Shown here: in pieces, positions 9,984-24,033 of the stretch
How the letters are laid out: each line of letters begins with the position of its first letter
How positions within the stretch are numbered: position 1 is the first letter of the stretch
Source: Guptibacillus hwajinpoensis
GTDB lineage: Bacteria; Bacillota; Bacilli; Bacillales; Guptibacillaceae
DNA length: 64,000 bases
Direction of reading: 5' to 3'
Assembly (NCBI RefSeq): GCF_005144865.1
Contig: NZ_SWFM01000006.1
Span: forward strand, 1 to 64,000
Program-made: the position numbers and the translations under genes
Notes under the pieces: generated by a model
Seen by the model: the letters and a program-made list of their open reading frames with translations, nothing else
What the model was told of the DNA's origin: nothing
Database searches by the model: none

Positions 9984-11371
9984 ATGAAGAGTGTGGCGTA
10001 TTCGGCATCTGGGGTCACCCGGATGCTGCTTCGCTTACGTATTATGGACTTCACAGTTTGCAACATCGTGGGCAAGAAGGAGCAGGTATTGTTTCGACAG
10101 ATGGTGATCGTCTCTATAATCATAAGGGGCTTGGCCTAGTGAATGACGTGTTTGGACCAGGTGATCTTGATCAGCTTGAAGGCAACGGTGCTATTGGTCA
10201 TGTTAGATACTCGACAGCTGGTGGCGGTGGATATGAGAATGTCCAACCGCTCGTTTTCCGCTCTCAGAACGGCGGTCTTGCACTTGCGCATAACGGAAAC
10301 CTTGTGAACGCTAATGCGCTCAAGCATCAACTTGAAGGCCAGGGAAGTATTTTTCAAACGACTTCAGACACAGAAGTGCTTGCACATTTAATTAAGAGAA
10401 GCGGTTATTTAAGTCAGCGTGAAAAGGTCAAAAATGCTCTTACAATGGTTAAGGGTGCGTATGCCTTTATTATGATGACAGAAAAAGAAATGATGGTTGC
10501 TCTTGACCCACACGGTTTAAGACCTTTGTCGCTCGGAATCCTTGAAGGTGCGTACGTTGTCGCATCCGAAACATGTGCATTTGACCTTATCGGAGCTGAA
10601 TATATTCGGGATGTACAGCCTGGAGAGCTTCTCATTATTAGCGAGAATGGCTTGGAGTCTGAACGCTTCTCATCATCGGTTTCTCGTGCCATTTGTTCAA
10701 TGGAATATATCTATTTCTCAAGACCTGACAGTAATATTGAGAACATTAATGTGCATACAGCTCGAAAGAAGCTTGGTAAACAGCTTGCGAAAGAGGCACC
10801 AATTGAAGCGGATATCGTAACAGGTGTACCTGATTCAAGTATCTCCGCTGCGATTGGATATGCTGAAGAATCTGGCATTCCCTATGAGATGGGGCTAATC
10901 AAAAACCGCTATGTTGGAAGAACGTTTATTCAACCTTCACAGGAGCTGAGAGAACGTGGAGTGAAAATGAAGCTTTCCCCTGTTCGTGGTGTTGTTGAAG
11001 GAAAGCGAGTCGTGATTGTTGATGATTCGATTGTGCGTGGAACAACGAGTAGGAGAATTGTCACTATGCTCAGGGAAGCTGGTGCAAAGGAAGTGCACGT
11101 TCGTATCAGTGCTCCTCCAATTATTAGCCCATGTTATTACGGAATCGATACATCTAATTCAGGAGAATTGATAGCAGCGAAGATGAGTGTCGATGAAATG
11201 TGTGACGAGATCGGTGCAGACTCACTTACATTTCTCTCAACAGCAGGTATGACGACAGCAATCGGTAGAGAAGACGAAGGCTCCAATTGCGGACAGTGTC
11301 TTGGTTGCTTTACTGGAAACTATCCTACTGAAATATATCCTGATACGGTTCATCCTTACGAAAAAGTCTAA
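9959..11371 (+). CDS. purF: Amidophosphoribosyltransferase PurF
   Basis: First committed enzyme of purine synthesis, making phosphoribosylamine from PRPP and glutamine. The start [11 protein letters not shown] is the 11-residue propeptide; the next residue, Cys12, becomes the N-terminal nucleophile after cleavage. RGQEGAGI lies in the glutaminase half and [15 protein letters not shown] (about 359-373) is the PRPP loop. Cysteines in [15 protein letters not shown] and NCGQCLGC match the four ligands of the [4Fe-4S] cluster of the Bacillus enzyme, which is oxygen-labile. 470 residues. Confidence 0.97.
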   Translation: MFGEIKGLNEECGVFGIWGHPDAASLTYYGLHSLQHRGQEGAGIVSTDGDRLYNHKGLGLVNDVFGPGDLDQLEGNGAIGHVRYSTAGGGGYENVQPLVFRSQNGGLALAHNGNLVNANALKHQLEGQGSIFQTTSDTEVLAHLIKRSGYLSQREKVKNALTMVKGAYAFIMMTEKEMMVALDPHGLRPLSLGILEGAYVVASETCAFDLIGAEYIRDVQPGELLIISENGLESERFSSSVSRAICSMEYIYFSRPDSNIENINVHTARKKLGKQLAKEAPIEADIVTGVPDSSISAAIGYAEESGIPYEMGLIKNRYVGRTFIQPSQELRERGVKMKLSPVRGVVEGKRVVIVDDSIVRGTTSRRIVTMLREAGAKEVHVRISAPPIISPCYYGIDTSNSGELIAAKMSVDEMCDEIGADSLTFLSTAGMTTAIGREDEGSNCGQCLGCFTGNYPTEIYPDTVHPYEKV

Positions 11372-11386
11372 CCGAAGGAGGCCATT

Positions 11387-12427
11387 ATGGCAGAAGCATA
11401 CAGGCAGGCAGGCGTAAATATTGAAGCAGGTTATGAAGCAGTAGACCGGATTAAGCCTCATGTGAAGAAGACGATGCGTCCAGGCGTTTTAGGAGGACTC
11501 GGCGGTTTTGGTGGAATGTTTGATTTATCAGAACTACCTTATGAAAAACCAGTCCTTGTTTCTGGAACAGATGGCGTAGGCACGAAGCTGATGCTTGCGA
11601 TTCAAATGGATCAGCATGATACAATCGGGATTGATTGCGTAGCAATGTGTGTAAATGATGTTGTAGCACAGGGAGCAGAACCACTTTATTTTCTAGATTA
11701 TATTGCAACAGGCAAGCTAGCCCCAGAGCGAATTGAAGCTATCGTTAAAGGTGTTGCTGAAGGCTGTTCACAAGCAGGATGCGCACTCATTGGTGGAGAA
11801 ACAGCGGAAATGCCTGACATGTATAAAGAAAATGATTATGATCTTGCTGGATTTACGGTTGGTGCGGTCGAAAAGTCACAGTTGATTACAACTGACAATG
11901 TGAAGGAAGGCGACGTACTTGTTGGCCTTGCTTCAAATGGCATTCATAGTAATGGCTTCTCACTTGTTCGAAAAGTATTGTTAAAGGATAACGCCTTGGA
12001 TCTAGAATCCTCATATGAAGCTCTTGGAACGACGCTTGGCGAAGCCTTGCTTGCTCCAACTCGCATCTATGTTAAACCTGTTCTTAACGTTCTTAAGACG
12101 CACACGGTTCATGGGATTGCACACATTACGGGTGGAGGATTTGAAGAAAACATTCCGCGTATGCTTCCTGAAGGGCTTGCGGCTCAGATTGATTATGGTT
12201 CATGGCCAATTCCGGGAATCTTTGATCTAATTGAGTCAAAAGGAAGCCTTGCTCGAAAAGAAATGTTCACAACATTTAATATGGGCATCGGTATGGTGCT
12301 AGCGGTTCCTGGGGATGAGGCTGTCAGTGTGATGAAACAGCTTGAAGCAGATGGCGAGAGAGCCTTTATGATCGGTCGTGTTATTAAAGGTGAAGGAATT
12401 GAATTCGGTGGCGGTGACTTGTCATGA
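11387..12427 (+). CDS. purM: AIR synthetase PurM
   Basis: ATP-dependent ring closure of FGAM to AIR. The 346 residues include [10 protein letters not shown] (about 60-69), [23 protein letters not shown] (about 84-106) and [17 protein letters not shown] (about 181-197), typical of the PurM/SelD fold. aaggagg precedes the ATG; the last bases overlap purN by 4 (atga). Confidence 0.97.
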   Translation: MAEAYRQAGVNIEAGYEAVDRIKPHVKKTMRPGVLGGLGGFGGMFDLSELPYEKPVLVSGTDGVGTKLMLAIQMDQHDTIGIDCVAMCVNDVVAQGAEPLYFLDYIATGKLAPERIEAIVKGVAEGCSQAGCALIGGETAEMPDMYKENDYDLAGFTVGAVEKSQLITTDNVKEGDVLVGLASNGIHSNGFSLVRKVLLKDNALDLESSYEALGTTLGEALLAPTRIYVKPVLNVLKTHTVHGIAHITGGGFEENIPRMLPEGLAAQIDYGSWPIPGIFDLIESKGSLARKEMFTTFNMGIGMVLAVPGDEAVSVMKQLEADGERAFMIGRVIKGEGIEFGGGDLS

Positions 12428-13002
12428 AAAAGATAGCCATATTCGCATCTGGAAGCGGCTCGAACTTTGAAGCGATTGCCGCAGCAATCGAGAACGGTGA
12501 ACTTGATGCGGAGATTTCGCTTGTCGTTTGTGACCGTCCTGGTGCCAAAGTAGAAAAAAGGGCAGAAGCATTCGGCATTCCTGTCCTTTCTTTCTATCCA
12601 AAATCTTATGAATCAAAAGCTGATTTCGAAACATTTATTCTTCAACAGTTGAATGAAGCAGGTATTGAGTGGATTATTCTTGCAGGCTATATGAGATTAA
12701 TCGGACCGATACTCCTTCAAGGATTCGAAGGGAGAATTATAAATATTCATCCGTCACTCCTTCCGTCTTTTCCTGGAAAAGACGCGATCGGACAGGCTTT
12801 TGAAGCAGGAGTTAAACTAACGGGAGTAACCGTTCATTTCGTGGATGAGGGAATGGATACCGGACAAATCATTGAACAGGATTATGTTCGAATTGATGAG
12901 AATGACACCAAAGAGGATTTAGGACGAAAAATTCAGGCAGTTGAGCACCTCTTGTACCCTGCCGTCATTCGTTCCCTTCTTGAGGAGAAAATTAAAAGGT
13001 AA
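12424..13002 (+). CDS. purN: Phosphoribosylglycinamide formyltransferase PurN
   Basis: Transfers a formyl group from 10-formyltetrahydrofolate to GAR. The 192 residues include the phosphate-binding [10 protein letters not shown] (9-18), AGYMRLIGP (about 90-98), the catalytic [12 protein letters not shown] (about 107-118) and [14 protein letters not shown] (about 134-147) with the catalytic Asp. Overlaps purM by 4 bases. Confidence 0.97.
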   Translation: MKKIAIFASGSGSNFEAIAAAIENGELDAEISLVVCDRPGAKVEKRAEAFGIPVLSFYPKSYESKADFETFILQQLNEAGIEWIILAGYMRLIGPILLQGFEGRIINIHPSLLPSFPGKDAIGQAFEAGVKLTGVTVHFVDEGMDTGQIIEQDYVRIDENDTKEDLGRKIQAVEHLLYPAVIRSLLEEKIKR

Positions 13003-13016
13003 TGGGAGGAAGTAGT

Positions 13017-14555
13017 ATGGCTATTAAACGAGCATTAATTAGTGTTTCTGATAAAACGGATATTACAGCATTTGCAAAAGGACTTGCCGACAAAGGTGTA
13101 GAGGTTATCTCTACTGGCGGAACCAAGCGTGCCCTCGAAGAAGCAGGTGTGAACGTAATAGGTATTTCTGACGTAACAGGATTCCCTGAAATCCTTGATG
13201 GACGAGTAAAGACACTTCATCCGAATGTACATAGTGGTTTGCTTGCTGTTCGAGACAATGAAGATCATCAGAAGCAGCTAGATGAATTAAACATTCAGCC
13301 AATCGACCTCGTAGTCGTGAACCTTTACCCATTCCAAGAGACAATTGTTAAACCTGATGTAACGTATGAAGATGCAATTGAGAACATTGATATCGGTGGA
13401 CCGACAATGCTTCGCTCTGCAGCGAAAAACCATCGTGATGTAACAGTTGTTGTTGACCCTTCAGACTACAATCGTGTGCTTCGCCAGGTTGAAGAGAACG
13501 GAGGCACCACCCAAATACTTCGTAGAGAGCTTGCAGCAAAGGTATTCCGCCATACTGCTTCATACGATGCTGTCATCTCTGAATACTTAACAGCACAATC
13601 AGGTGAAGAAGCGCCTGAATCGTTAACAGTTACGTTTGAACGAAAACAAACATTGCGATATGGTGAGAATCCTCATCAGAAAGCCGTATTCTATCGTAAG
13701 CCACTCTACAAAGGAGCGTCTCTTGCTTCAGCTGAACAATTAAATGGTAAAGAGCTTTCTTACAATAATATTAATGATGCGAATGCTGCACTGAACATTG
13801 TGAAAGAATTCGATCAGCCAGCGGTCGTTGCTGTTAAACATATGAACCCTTGTGGTGTTGGTACAGGGGAGACAATTGTTGAGGCATACCAGAAAGCATA
13901 TGAAGCAGATTCGACTTCTATTTTCGGTGGAATTGTTGCAATTAATCGTGAAGTAGATGAAGCCACAGCAATGAAACTAAAAGAAATTTTCCTGGAGATT
14001 ATTATGGCGCCTGCGTTCTCGGAAGAAGCTCTTACTGTCCTTACAAAGAAAAAGAATCTCCGCTTACTGAAGCTTGATGTCTCTGCCTCACCTGCTATTG
14101 AACATCAGCTTACATCAGTAAATGGTGGACTACTTCTTCAAGAACGTGATCGTTATGGATTTGAAGAAGCTGATATTTCAGTACCTACTGACCGTGAACC
14201 GACGGATGAAGAGTGGGAAGCACTGAAGCTTGCGTGGAAAGTTGTAAAGCATGTTAAATCCAATGCCATTGTTCTTACGAAAGATGATCAAACAATTGGG
14301 ATTGGAGCAGGGCAAATGAACCGAGTGGGTGCTGCGAATATTGCTATTGAGCAAGCAGGTGAGAAAAGCAAGGGATCTGTAATGGGCTCCGATGCTTTCT
14401 TCCCAATGGATGACACTGTTGAAGCAGCTGGACGTGCTGGTGTTACGGCTATTATTCAGCCTGGTGGGTCAATTCGTGATGAAGATTCAATTAAGAAAGC
14501 CAACGAATATGGAATTACAATGGTCTTTACTGGTGTTCGTCATTTTAAACATTAA
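13017..14555 (+). CDS. purH: Bifunctional AICAR transformylase / IMP cyclohydrolase PurH
   Basis: Catalyses the last two steps to IMP. The 512 residues consist of an N-terminal MGS-like cyclohydrolase domain ([34 protein letters not shown]) up to about 195 and a C-terminal transformylase domain with the KHMNPCGVG (about 264-272) active-site segment. The start at 13017 (MAIKRALIS) is preferred: gggagga sits at 13004-13010, whereas an in-frame ATG at 13002 would place that site inside the gene. Confidence 0.97.
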   Translation: MAIKRALISVSDKTDITAFAKGLADKGVEVISTGGTKRALEEAGVNVIGISDVTGFPEILDGRVKTLHPNVHSGLLAVRDNEDHQKQLDELNIQPIDLVVVNLYPFQETIVKPDVTYEDAIENIDIGGPTMLRSAAKNHRDVTVVVDPSDYNRVLRQVEENGGTTQILRRELAAKVFRHTASYDAVISEYLTAQSGEEAPESLTVTFERKQTLRYGENPHQKAVFYRKPLYKGASLASAEQLNGKELSYNNINDANAALNIVKEFDQPAVVAVKHMNPCGVGTGETIVEAYQKAYEADSTSIFGGIVAINREVDEATAMKLKEIFLEIIMAPAFSEEALTVLTKKKNLRLLKLDVSASPAIEHQLTSVNGGLLLQERDRYGFEEADISVPTDREPTDEEWEALKLAWKVVKHVKSNAIVLTKDDQTIGIGAGQMNRVGAANIAIEQAGEKSKGSVMGSDAFFPMDDTVEAAGRAGVTAIIQPGGSIRDEDSIKKANEYGITMVFTGVRHFKH

Positions 14556-15915
<1,360 letters not shown>

Positions 15916-15944
15916 ATATGTACCTCCTTATGATTAGATAGATG

Positions 15945-15976
15945 AAACTTCCCTGGTGTCAGGGAAGTTTTTTGAT
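15945..15976 (+). terminator. Terminator of the pur operon
   Basis: An 11-bp stem (aaacttccctg / cagggaagttt) with a short loop continues as a run of T on the forward strand. It is the first terminator after purD. Confidence 0.85.
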
Positions 15977-15985
15977 TTTAAGTGT

Positions 15986-16234
15986 CTAGGAAGGATTGAT
16001 AACTTTTTCCAGTGCAGTTTCATCGGGATCGCGGTTTTCATCCTGTGTCATAAGATCCACTACGGGGCAATACCGAGTGTGACCTTCAGCGATTTTCATA
16101 GCACCTACAGTTGCCATTAATAATGCGGTCATGCTATTGTCGTCTTTACACAGTTTAGCTGTTGACCAGGAGAGCAAAGCAAAACCTGCAGTAAGGCGAA
16201 TAAAAGCGTTCATCATACTAATATTTGGTTTCAT
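15986..16234 (-). CDS. DUF2892 / YgaP-type membrane protein
   Basis: An 82-residue protein with the N-terminal pattern NISMMNAFIRLTAGFALLSW and a second hydrophobic stretch MTALLMATVGAMKIAEG, characteristic of the inner-membrane DUF2892 hairpin. RYCPVVDLMTQ follows, then an acidic tail. A CP dipeptide after the second helix is common in this family. Start at 16234 is supported by gaaaggag upstream; an earlier in-frame ATG has no such site. Function unknown. It lies between the pur terminator and yerA on the opposite strand. Confidence 0.8.
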   Translation of the reverse strand: MKPNISMMNAFIRLTAGFALLSWSTAKLCKDDNSMTALLMATVGAMKIAEGHTRYCPVVDLMTQDENRDPDETALEKVINPS

Positions 16235-16327
16235 GGAAAAAACTCCTTTCATCAAATACAAATCAAAAGTAGCAACGTTTCGAAATTATGTTAAAATAAA
16301 GAAAACTTCTTGAATCGGGTGATGGTT

Positions 16328-18067
16328 ATGGCGAAACGAAAAAATTTATGGACAAAGCAGCAATTACGACAACACGTGCAAGTAGTCTCTGGCGAGTTGC
16401 CACCATCGATCGTTTTTTATAATGCAACCTACTTAAACAACGGATTAAAAAAATGGGTTACGTCGAATATATGGGTATACGAAGATCGCATTGTCTATGT
16501 TGGTGATGATCTACCTGAAGAGCATCATTCAACAGAATGGATTGATTGCAAAGGAAAATGTCTTGTTCCAGGTTACATTGAACCACATGCTCATCCATTT
16601 CAACTTTATAATCCCCTTACGTTTGCACGCTATGCATCCGAGCGGGGAACAACGACATTGATGAATGATAACATGCTTTTCCTTCTCGGTTTACCTCATG
16701 AGAAAGCGCTTACATTAATAGAGGATCTTGATCAATTTCCTGTTTCGATGTTTTGGTGGGCACGATATGATGCACAGACAAAGCTTCTTGATGAAGACGC
16801 TATAACAAATAAACATATGAAGGAATGGCTTTCCCACCCGCTTGTTATACAAGGTGGAGAGCTTACTGCCTGGCCTGATGTATTAGGTGGAGATGATGAA
16901 ATCTTAGAATGGATGCAGGAAACGAGAAGGCTCGGTAAGCCTGTTGAGGGACATCTCCCGGGTGCGTCTCTTTCAACATTAACGAAGATGGGTCTACTTG
17001 GCGTCTCATGTGACCATGAAGCGATGACTGGAGAGGAAGCGCTTCGTCGTTTAGAGATGGGAATGGTGACATCGCTTCGCTATTCATCCATCAGACCAGA
17101 TCTACCAGTTATCCTTGAGTCCCTTCTTGAGAAAGGAGTTACGTCGTTTGATCGAGTTATGATGAACACTGATGGCTCAACTCCATCCTTTCTTGAACAA
17201 GGGCTGACAGACAAGTTGATTTCCATTGCTTTAGAAGCAGGCGTACCTGCTGAAGATGCTTATTCAATGGTGTCATATAATGTGGCAAACCACTACGGTA
17301 TAGCCGATACACATGGTATGATAGCACCTGGTAGACTTGCTCATATTAATATTCTTGAATCAAGTGAGAAGCCGCTTCCTATATCCGTCCTTGCGCGTGG
17401 AAAATGGCTGAAGCGTGATGGAGTAGAAGTAGACCAGGACTGGTTTTTTGATTGGGAGGATCACGGACTTACTTCAATTAAAGAACAGTGGGAGCTTAAA
17501 CCGAACGATTTAACGTTCTCAGGTCCAGCTGGTGTCGAAATGATAAATGCTGTCATTACAAAGCCTTACAATTTATCAATAGAAACCTCTGTCGATGAAT
17601 TGCCTGCAGGTTCTGACGAATGTTTTATTATGCTTTTAAGTCGTGAAGGCAAGTGGCGCGTAAATACAATCATTAAAGGATTTGCAACGAACGTTAAAGG
17701 GTTTGCTAGCAGCTTTTCGAATACAGGGGATTTTATTATTATCGGAAAAAAGAAATCTGATATGATCGCTGCCTTTAATCGAGTGAGACAAATTGGTGGT
17801 GGGATTGCTCTTGTAGAGAACGAAGAAGTTATTGCTGAGATTCAATTGCCTCTTATGGGAAAGATGTCTGTTTTACCTCTCGAAGATTTGATGAAAGCAG
17901 AGAAACGGATCATTACAGAGCTAGAGAAAAGAGGATACGCATTTGGTGACCCTATCTATAGCCTTCTGTTTTTCTCTTCTACGCATTTACCTTTTATTCG
18001 ATTGACGCAGCAAGGAATTTATGATGTAAAGCGGAAAATGGTACTTTTTCCTTCGATAATGCGTTAA
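16328..18067 (+). CDS. yerA: Adenine deaminase-related amidohydrolase YerA
   Basis: Protein of about 579 residues of the amidohydrolase superfamily, AdeC-like subgroup. The metal-binding PGYIEPHAHP (about 80-89), VEGHLPGASLSTL (about 202-214) with a metal His, and CDHEAMTGEEALRRLEMGM (about 220-238) follow the adenine deaminase pattern. The C-terminal half has the usual second beta domain. In B. subtilis the same gene follows purD. Its substrate is not firmly known; adenine or a related purine is an inference from family and neighbourhood. The ATG at 16328 sits 5 bases after gggtga; an ATG at 16322 is also possible. Confidence 0.85.
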   Translation: MAKRKNLWTKQQLRQHVQVVSGELPPSIVFYNATYLNNGLKKWVTSNIWVYEDRIVYVGDDLPEEHHSTEWIDCKGKCLVPGYIEPHAHPFQLYNPLTFARYASERGTTTLMNDNMLFLLGLPHEKALTLIEDLDQFPVSMFWWARYDAQTKLLDEDAITNKHMKEWLSHPLVIQGGELTAWPDVLGGDDEILEWMQETRRLGKPVEGHLPGASLSTLTKMGLLGVSCDHEAMTGEEALRRLEMGMVTSLRYSSIRPDLPVILESLLEKGVTSFDRVMMNTDGSTPSFLEQGLTDKLISIALEAGVPAEDAYSMVSYNVANHYGIADTHGMIAPGRLAHINILESSEKPLPISVLARGKWLKRDGVEVDQDWFFDWEDHGLTSIKEQWELKPNDLTFSGPAGVEMINAVITKPYNLSIETSVDELPAGSDECFIMLLSREGKWRVNTIIKGFATNVKGFASSFSNTGDFIIIGKKKSDMIAAFNRVRQIGGGIALVENEEVIAEIQLPLMGKMSVLPLEDLMKAEKRIITELEKRGYAFGDPIYSLLFFSSTHLPFIRLTQQGIYDVKRKMVLFPSIMR

Positions 18068-18225
18068 ACTATAACAAGGTAAACACTTAACGGAATAAAG
18101 GAATGATTATACGGCTAGATTGTTAAGGTAGCCATAAAATGATGGAAGAATGAAAGTGAAACTTTTTCACACAGAACCAACCGAATAGAATGATACATAT
18201 TTTGAGTAAGGAGAGTGGACTAACA

Positions 18226-18522
18226 ATGCAAATTGATAAACTTCGAGGTAAAACACTTGATCAGCTTTTTGAAGCTATCCTTTCATTAAAGGATCTTGAA
18301 GAATGTTATTTATTCTTTGATGATCTAGCAACAGTGAACGAAATTCAATCTCTTGCACAGCGCCTAGAAGTTGCGCGTATGCTGAGAGAAGGGTTTACTT
18401 ATCATAAGATTGAGACTGAAACGGGAGCTAGTACTGCAACCATTTCCAGAGTGAAACGTAGCCTGAATTACGGAAACGATGGCTACCAAATGACACTTGA
18501 TCGTGTTCATAATAAAGAGTAG
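18226..18522 (+). CDS. yerC: TrpR-like DNA-binding protein YerC
   Basis: A 98-residue helical protein of the YerC/YecD TrpR-related family. LDQLFEAILSLKDLEECYLFFDDLATVNEIQSLAQRLEVARML forms the first helices, and FTYHKIETETGASTATISRVKRSL (about 58-81) is the helix-turn-helix. Its target is unknown. aaggagag at 18208-18215 supports this start over an upstream one. It is followed by its own terminator. Confidence 0.92.
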   Translation: MQIDKLRGKTLDQLFEAILSLKDLEECYLFFDDLATVNEIQSLAQRLEVARMLREGFTYHKIETETGASTATISRVKRSLNYGNDGYQMTLDRVHNKE

Positions 18523-18527
18523 AGAGA

Positions 18528-18554
18528 ATGAGCCGGAGATCGGCTCATTTTTTT
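18528..18554 (+). terminator. Terminator of yerC
   Basis: Stem atgagccg / cggctcat with a 5-base loop and seven T residues, 6 bases after the stop codon. Confidence 0.9.
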
Positions 18555-18593
18555 GTGGGGAATTAGTGCTTATAATCCGGCGCTTTTAACATT

Positions 18594-18664
18594 TCGCGGA
18601 TATAACATCCATTTTCGCGGATAAAATCATACTATCGCGGTTATATTCCGAAAATCGCGGATAA
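18594..18664. repeat. Array of four tcgcgg(a/t)ta motifs
   Basis: The hexamer tcgcgg starts at 18594, 18615, 18635 and 18655, each followed by ata or tta. The period is 21, 20 and 20 bases, about two helical turns. The bases between copies are A+T-rich and not conserved. It lies in the yerC-pcrB gap with no reading frame. Confidence 0.8.
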
Positions 18665-18684
18665 GTTTTGTTTTTACTAGTTGT

Positions 18685-18964
18685 GCTCCAGTGCTTGTCG
18701 GGGCTGAACGATCGCTTCCGCTTTTCGTGATCTAGCTGCAGCCTCCAGACCCTTGGTCACTTCACCCTCCAACTCGAACACACAGACCGTGTTCAATTTG
18801 TAGGGCTCCAGTGCCTGCCGGGTCTAAACGGAGGCTTCCGCTTTTCGTGATCCAGCTACAGCGATCAGCCCCTCGAGGTCATAAACCAAGCCTCATTGTG
18901 ACAAAGGACGTCACATTGAGGCTCGTCTTATGCTTGTCGGGGCTGAACGATCGCTTCCGCTTTT
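18685..18964. repeat. Three copies of a G+C-rich interspersed repeat
   Basis: Copies at 18685-18741, 18805-18861 and 18931-18964 share tgcttgtcggggctgaacg-like sequence and the core cgcttccgctttt (ggcttccgctttt in the second). The first two also share gctccagtgc before and cgtgatc-agct-cag after. The third copy is cut short and runs into the pcrB promoter. This motif type is familiar as an interspersed repeat in Bacillaceae intergenic regions; its function is not known. No gene is seen in 18555-19018. Confidence 0.8.
18888..18923. other. Long hairpin between repeat copies
   Basis: agcctcattgtgac and gtcacattgaggct form a stem of about 13 bp with one offset, around a 7-base loop. No T run follows on either strand, so it does not look like a normal terminator. 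Confidence 0.5.
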
Positions 18965-18984
18965 AGGGTATTCTTTGATATAAT
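18955..18984 (+). promoter_or_regulatory. Promoter of pcrB-pcrA-ligA-camS
   Basis: A perfect tataat at 18979-18984 lies 35 bases before the pcrB start. The -35 position 18 bases upstream falls on ttccgc, inside the third repeat copy, and is a poor match. Confidence 0.55.
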
Positions 18985-19018
18985 CCAACTTATGAGGAAA
19001 AGTGAGAGGAAGGTTAGG

Positions 19019-19708
19019 ATGTTTGATTTTCGAGAGTGGAAGCATGTTTTTAAGCTTGATCCGAATAAGGAAATTGAGGACTATGATCTAGAGGCGATAT
19101 GTGAGTCTGGGACGGATGCGGTGATTGTTGGGGGAAGTGATGGTGTAACGCTTGATCGGACGCTGGACTTGCTTGCGCGCATTCGCAGATACGCGGTACC
19201 ATGTGCACTGGAGGTCTCCACGGTTGAGGCTGTGACGCCAGGATTTGATTTCTATTTCATTCCAACTGTATTAAATACGGAAGATAGCCGCTGGGTTACG
19301 GGATTGCATCATGAAGCGGTTAAAGAATTCGGTGAGATTATGAACTGGGATGAAATTGTGATGGAAGGGTATTGTATTCTAAACAGTGAATCAAAAGTAG
19401 CGAATCTAACGTCGGCTAATACGACAATTGAAGAAGATGATGTGCTTGCATACGCACGAATGGCAGAGAAGATGTTCAAACTGCCAATTTTTTATGTGGA
19501 ATATAGTGGAACGTATGGCGATGCTGATTTGGTTCAGAAGGTTAGCAAGGTGCTTGATGAGACGATGCTTTTCTATGGCGGAGGAATCGACTCACCAGAG
19601 AAAGCAAAAGAGATGGCAGCTTATGCTGATACCATTATAGTTGGGAATAGTATATACGATAATATAAAGCAGGCGATTAAAACAGTTGCTGCTGTTAAAG
19701 GAAATTGA
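19019..19708 (+). CDS. pcrB: Heptaprenylglyceryl phosphate synthase PcrB
   Basis: TIM-barrel prenyltransferase of 229 residues that joins glycerol-1-phosphate to heptaprenyl diphosphate in Bacillaceae. Marks are [16 protein letters not shown] (3-18), [13 protein letters not shown] (about 33-45), [14 protein letters not shown] (about 157-170) and the phosphate-binding [12 protein letters not shown] and [11 protein letters not shown] near the C-terminus. The start at 19019 follows gaggaagg; an upstream in-frame ATG would add a basic leader not typical of the family. It heads the pcrB-pcrA-ligA-camS cluster, as in B. subtilis. Confidence 0.95.
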   Translation: MFDFREWKHVFKLDPNKEIEDYDLEAICESGTDAVIVGGSDGVTLDRTLDLLARIRRYAVPCALEVSTVEAVTPGFDFYFIPTVLNTEDSRWVTGLHHEAVKEFGEIMNWDEIVMEGYCILNSESKVANLTSANTTIEEDDVLAYARMAEKMFKLPIFYVEYSGTYGDADLVQKVSKVLDETMLFYGGGIDSPEKAKEMAAYADTIIVGNSIYDNIKQAIKTVAAVKGN

Positions 19709-19771
19709 TTCTCTCCTGTCGATCAGGTAAAATAAGAAATAAGAACATATGTTTGTGAGGAGTGCGAAAAC

Positions 19772-21994
19772 ATGCAGCGAATAGTTGATAAATTATTAAA
19801 CGGATTGAACCCCGAACAGCAGGAGGCGGTCAAGCATACAGACGGACCGCTCTTAATTATGGCCGGGGCAGGAAGTGGAAAGACAAGGGTGCTAACACAC
19901 CGCATTGCATACTTACTTGTTGAGAAGCAGGTTTCCCCGTGGAACATTCTTGCCATTACATTTACTAATAAAGCAGCACGAGAGATGAGAGAACGAGTAA
20001 ATTCCATTACTGGTCCTGTGTCAGAGGACATATGGATCTCCACATTCCACTCCATGTGCGTACGTATTTTAAGAAGAGATGGAGATCGAATAGGGATTAA
20101 CCGTAATTTTACGATTCTTGATTCGGGGGATCAGCTAACTGTCATTAAGAAAATTTTAAAGGAACAAAACGTCGATCCTAAGAAATTCGAACCTCGAGGC
20201 ATTCTCGGTAGTATTAGTTCCGCAAAAAATGAATTGCAATCACCTGAAGATTACAAAGCGAATGCGAAGGGACCATATGAAAGTGTTGTATCTGATGCGT
20301 ACGAGCAGTACCAGAAACAACTTCGTAAAAATCAGGCGCTTGATTTCGACGACCTAATCATGCGTACGATAACACTTTTCAAAAAAGTACCTGAGGTTCT
20401 TGAATTCTACCAGCGTAAATTTCAGTATATTCACGTTGATGAGTATCAGGATACAAACAAAGCCCAGTATGTACTGGTTAAATTGATGGCTGAGAAGTAC
20501 CAGAACCTGTGTGTTGTTGGTGATTCGGATCAGTCAATTTACCGCTGGCGTGGCGCGGATATCCAGAATATCCTTTCATTTGAAAAAGATTATCCGAGTG
20601 CACGGGCAATTTTCCTTGAACAGAACTACCGTTCAACAAAGAAAATTCTTCAAGCAGCGAATGTCGTGATTGAAAATAATATGAATCGAAAACCAAAGAA
20701 GCTTTGGACGGATAACCAGGATGGGCCGCATATTACGTACTATCAGGGCAATGACGAACACGATGAAAGTCGCTTTGTAACCGGAAAAATCCTAGATATG
20801 GTGAATAGTGGAAAGCGTACAAATTCACAGATTGCGATTCTTTATCGGACAAATGCTCAGTCCCGAGTCATTGAGGAAATTCTAAATAAGTCTAACATTA
20901 CGTACAACATTGTTGGCGGTACAAAGTTCTACGATCGTAAAGAAATTAAGGACGTGCTTGCTTACCTTAGATTGATTGCAAATCCAGACGATGATATTAG
21001 TTTGCTTCGTATTGTAAACGTACCAAAACGGGGCGTTGGCGCATCTACAATGGACAAGGTGGCACAGTATGCTGCAAATCAAGATATATCCATCTTCACT
21101 GCACTTCAAGAAGTAGAACAGATTGGTCTTAGCGCTCGATTTACTAAATCACTTCGAACTTTTGGGAATCAAATGGCGAATTGGACACAGATGCAAGAAT
21201 ATTTAGCTGTCTCTGAACTTGTTGAAGAAGTGATTGATAAATCAGGTTACCGTGATTCCTTGAGAAACGAAAATACGATTGAAGCACAGACAAGATTAGA
21301 GAATATTGATGAGTTCCTATCGGTTACGCAAGAGTTTGAGAAAGCGAGTGAAGATAAAAGCTTAATCGCATTCCTTACAGACCTTGCGCTAGTAGCTGAT
21401 ATCGATAAGCTTGATGAAGATGAGAACGAAGAAAAAGAAGCGGTAACCCTCATGACGCTCCACTCTGCAAAAGGTCTTGAGTTTCCTGTTGTCTTTTTGA
21501 TTGGCATGGAGGAAGGCGTCTTCCCACATAGTCGTTCTCTATTTGAAGAAGAAGAAATGGAAGAAGAACGTCGTCTAGCTTATGTTGGAATAACAAGAGC
21601 TGAAGAAGAGCTTTTCTTAACAAATGCTCGTCTTCGCACGCTTTATGGTAAAACGAACTCAAACCCGGTATCTCGCTTTATTGGCGAAATTCCAGAAGAG
21701 TTACTTGAAAAAGAAGGACAGGAGAAACCTGCATCACCATTTTCCGGTGGATCAAATCCGCGTTCTTCAAGAGTAGCTACGCCTAAAACGCCACGCCGTC
21801 CTCAACTTACTTCAACGGGAGGAGACTCACTTGACTGGAAGGTTGGAGATAAAGCTAGCCACCGCAAATGGGGTGTTGGAACGGTTGTTAGCGTAAAAGG
21901 AGAAGGCGATTCTACCGAGCTAGATATTGCATTCCCAAATCCAGTTGGTATAAAGCGTCTTCTGGCGAAGTTTGCCCCTATTGAGAAGCAATAG
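19772..21994 (+). CDS. pcrA: ATP-dependent DNA helicase PcrA
   Basis: Superfamily 1A 3'-5' helicase for DNA repair and rolling-circle replication. The 740 residues show the Q motif NPEQQEAV, Walker [15 protein letters not shown] (about 31-44), motif [10 protein letters not shown] (about 222-229), motif [16 protein letters not shown] and motif [14 protein letters not shown] (about 606-617). The C-terminal tail after 690 ([21 protein letters not shown]) is the Tudor-like RNA polymerase-binding region. Upstream gtgaggag supports the start. Confidence 0.97.
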   Translation: MQRIVDKLLNGLNPEQQEAVKHTDGPLLIMAGAGSGKTRVLTHRIAYLLVEKQVSPWNILAITFTNKAAREMRERVNSITGPVSEDIWISTFHSMCVRILRRDGDRIGINRNFTILDSGDQLTVIKKILKEQNVDPKKFEPRGILGSISSAKNELQSPEDYKANAKGPYESVVSDAYEQYQKQLRKNQALDFDDLIMRTITLFKKVPEVLEFYQRKFQYIHVDEYQDTNKAQYVLVKLMAEKYQNLCVVGDSDQSIYRWRGADIQNILSFEKDYPSARAIFLEQNYRSTKKILQAANVVIENNMNRKPKKLWTDNQDGPHITYYQGNDEHDESRFVTGKILDMVNSGKRTNSQIAILYRTNAQSRVIEEILNKSNITYNIVGGTKFYDRKEIKDVLAYLRLIANPDDDISLLRIVNVPKRGVGASTMDKVAQYAANQDISIFTALQEVEQIGLSARFTKSLRTFGNQMANWTQMQEYLAVSELVEEVIDKSGYRDSLRNENTIEAQTRLENIDEFLSVTQEFEKASEDKSLIAFLTDLALVADIDKLDEDENEEKEAVTLMTLHSAKGLEFPVVFLIGMEEGVFPHSRSLFEEEEMEEERRLAYVGITRAEEELFLTNARLRTLYGKTNSNPVSRFIGEIPEELLEKEGQEKPASPFSGGSNPRSSRVATPKTPRRPQLTSTGGDSLDWKVGDKASHRKWGVGTVVSVKGEGDSTELDIAFPNPVGIKRLLAKFAPIEKQ

Positions 21995-22010
21995 CCACAT
22001 TAGAAGGTGA

Positions 22011-24020
<2,010 letters not shown>

Positions 24021-24033
24021 GGAGAGAGAAGTA

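Noticed and set aside
18594-18664. Possible small CRISPR array
   Set aside because: The repeat is under 10 bases, spacers are about 11 bases and no cas gene is present.
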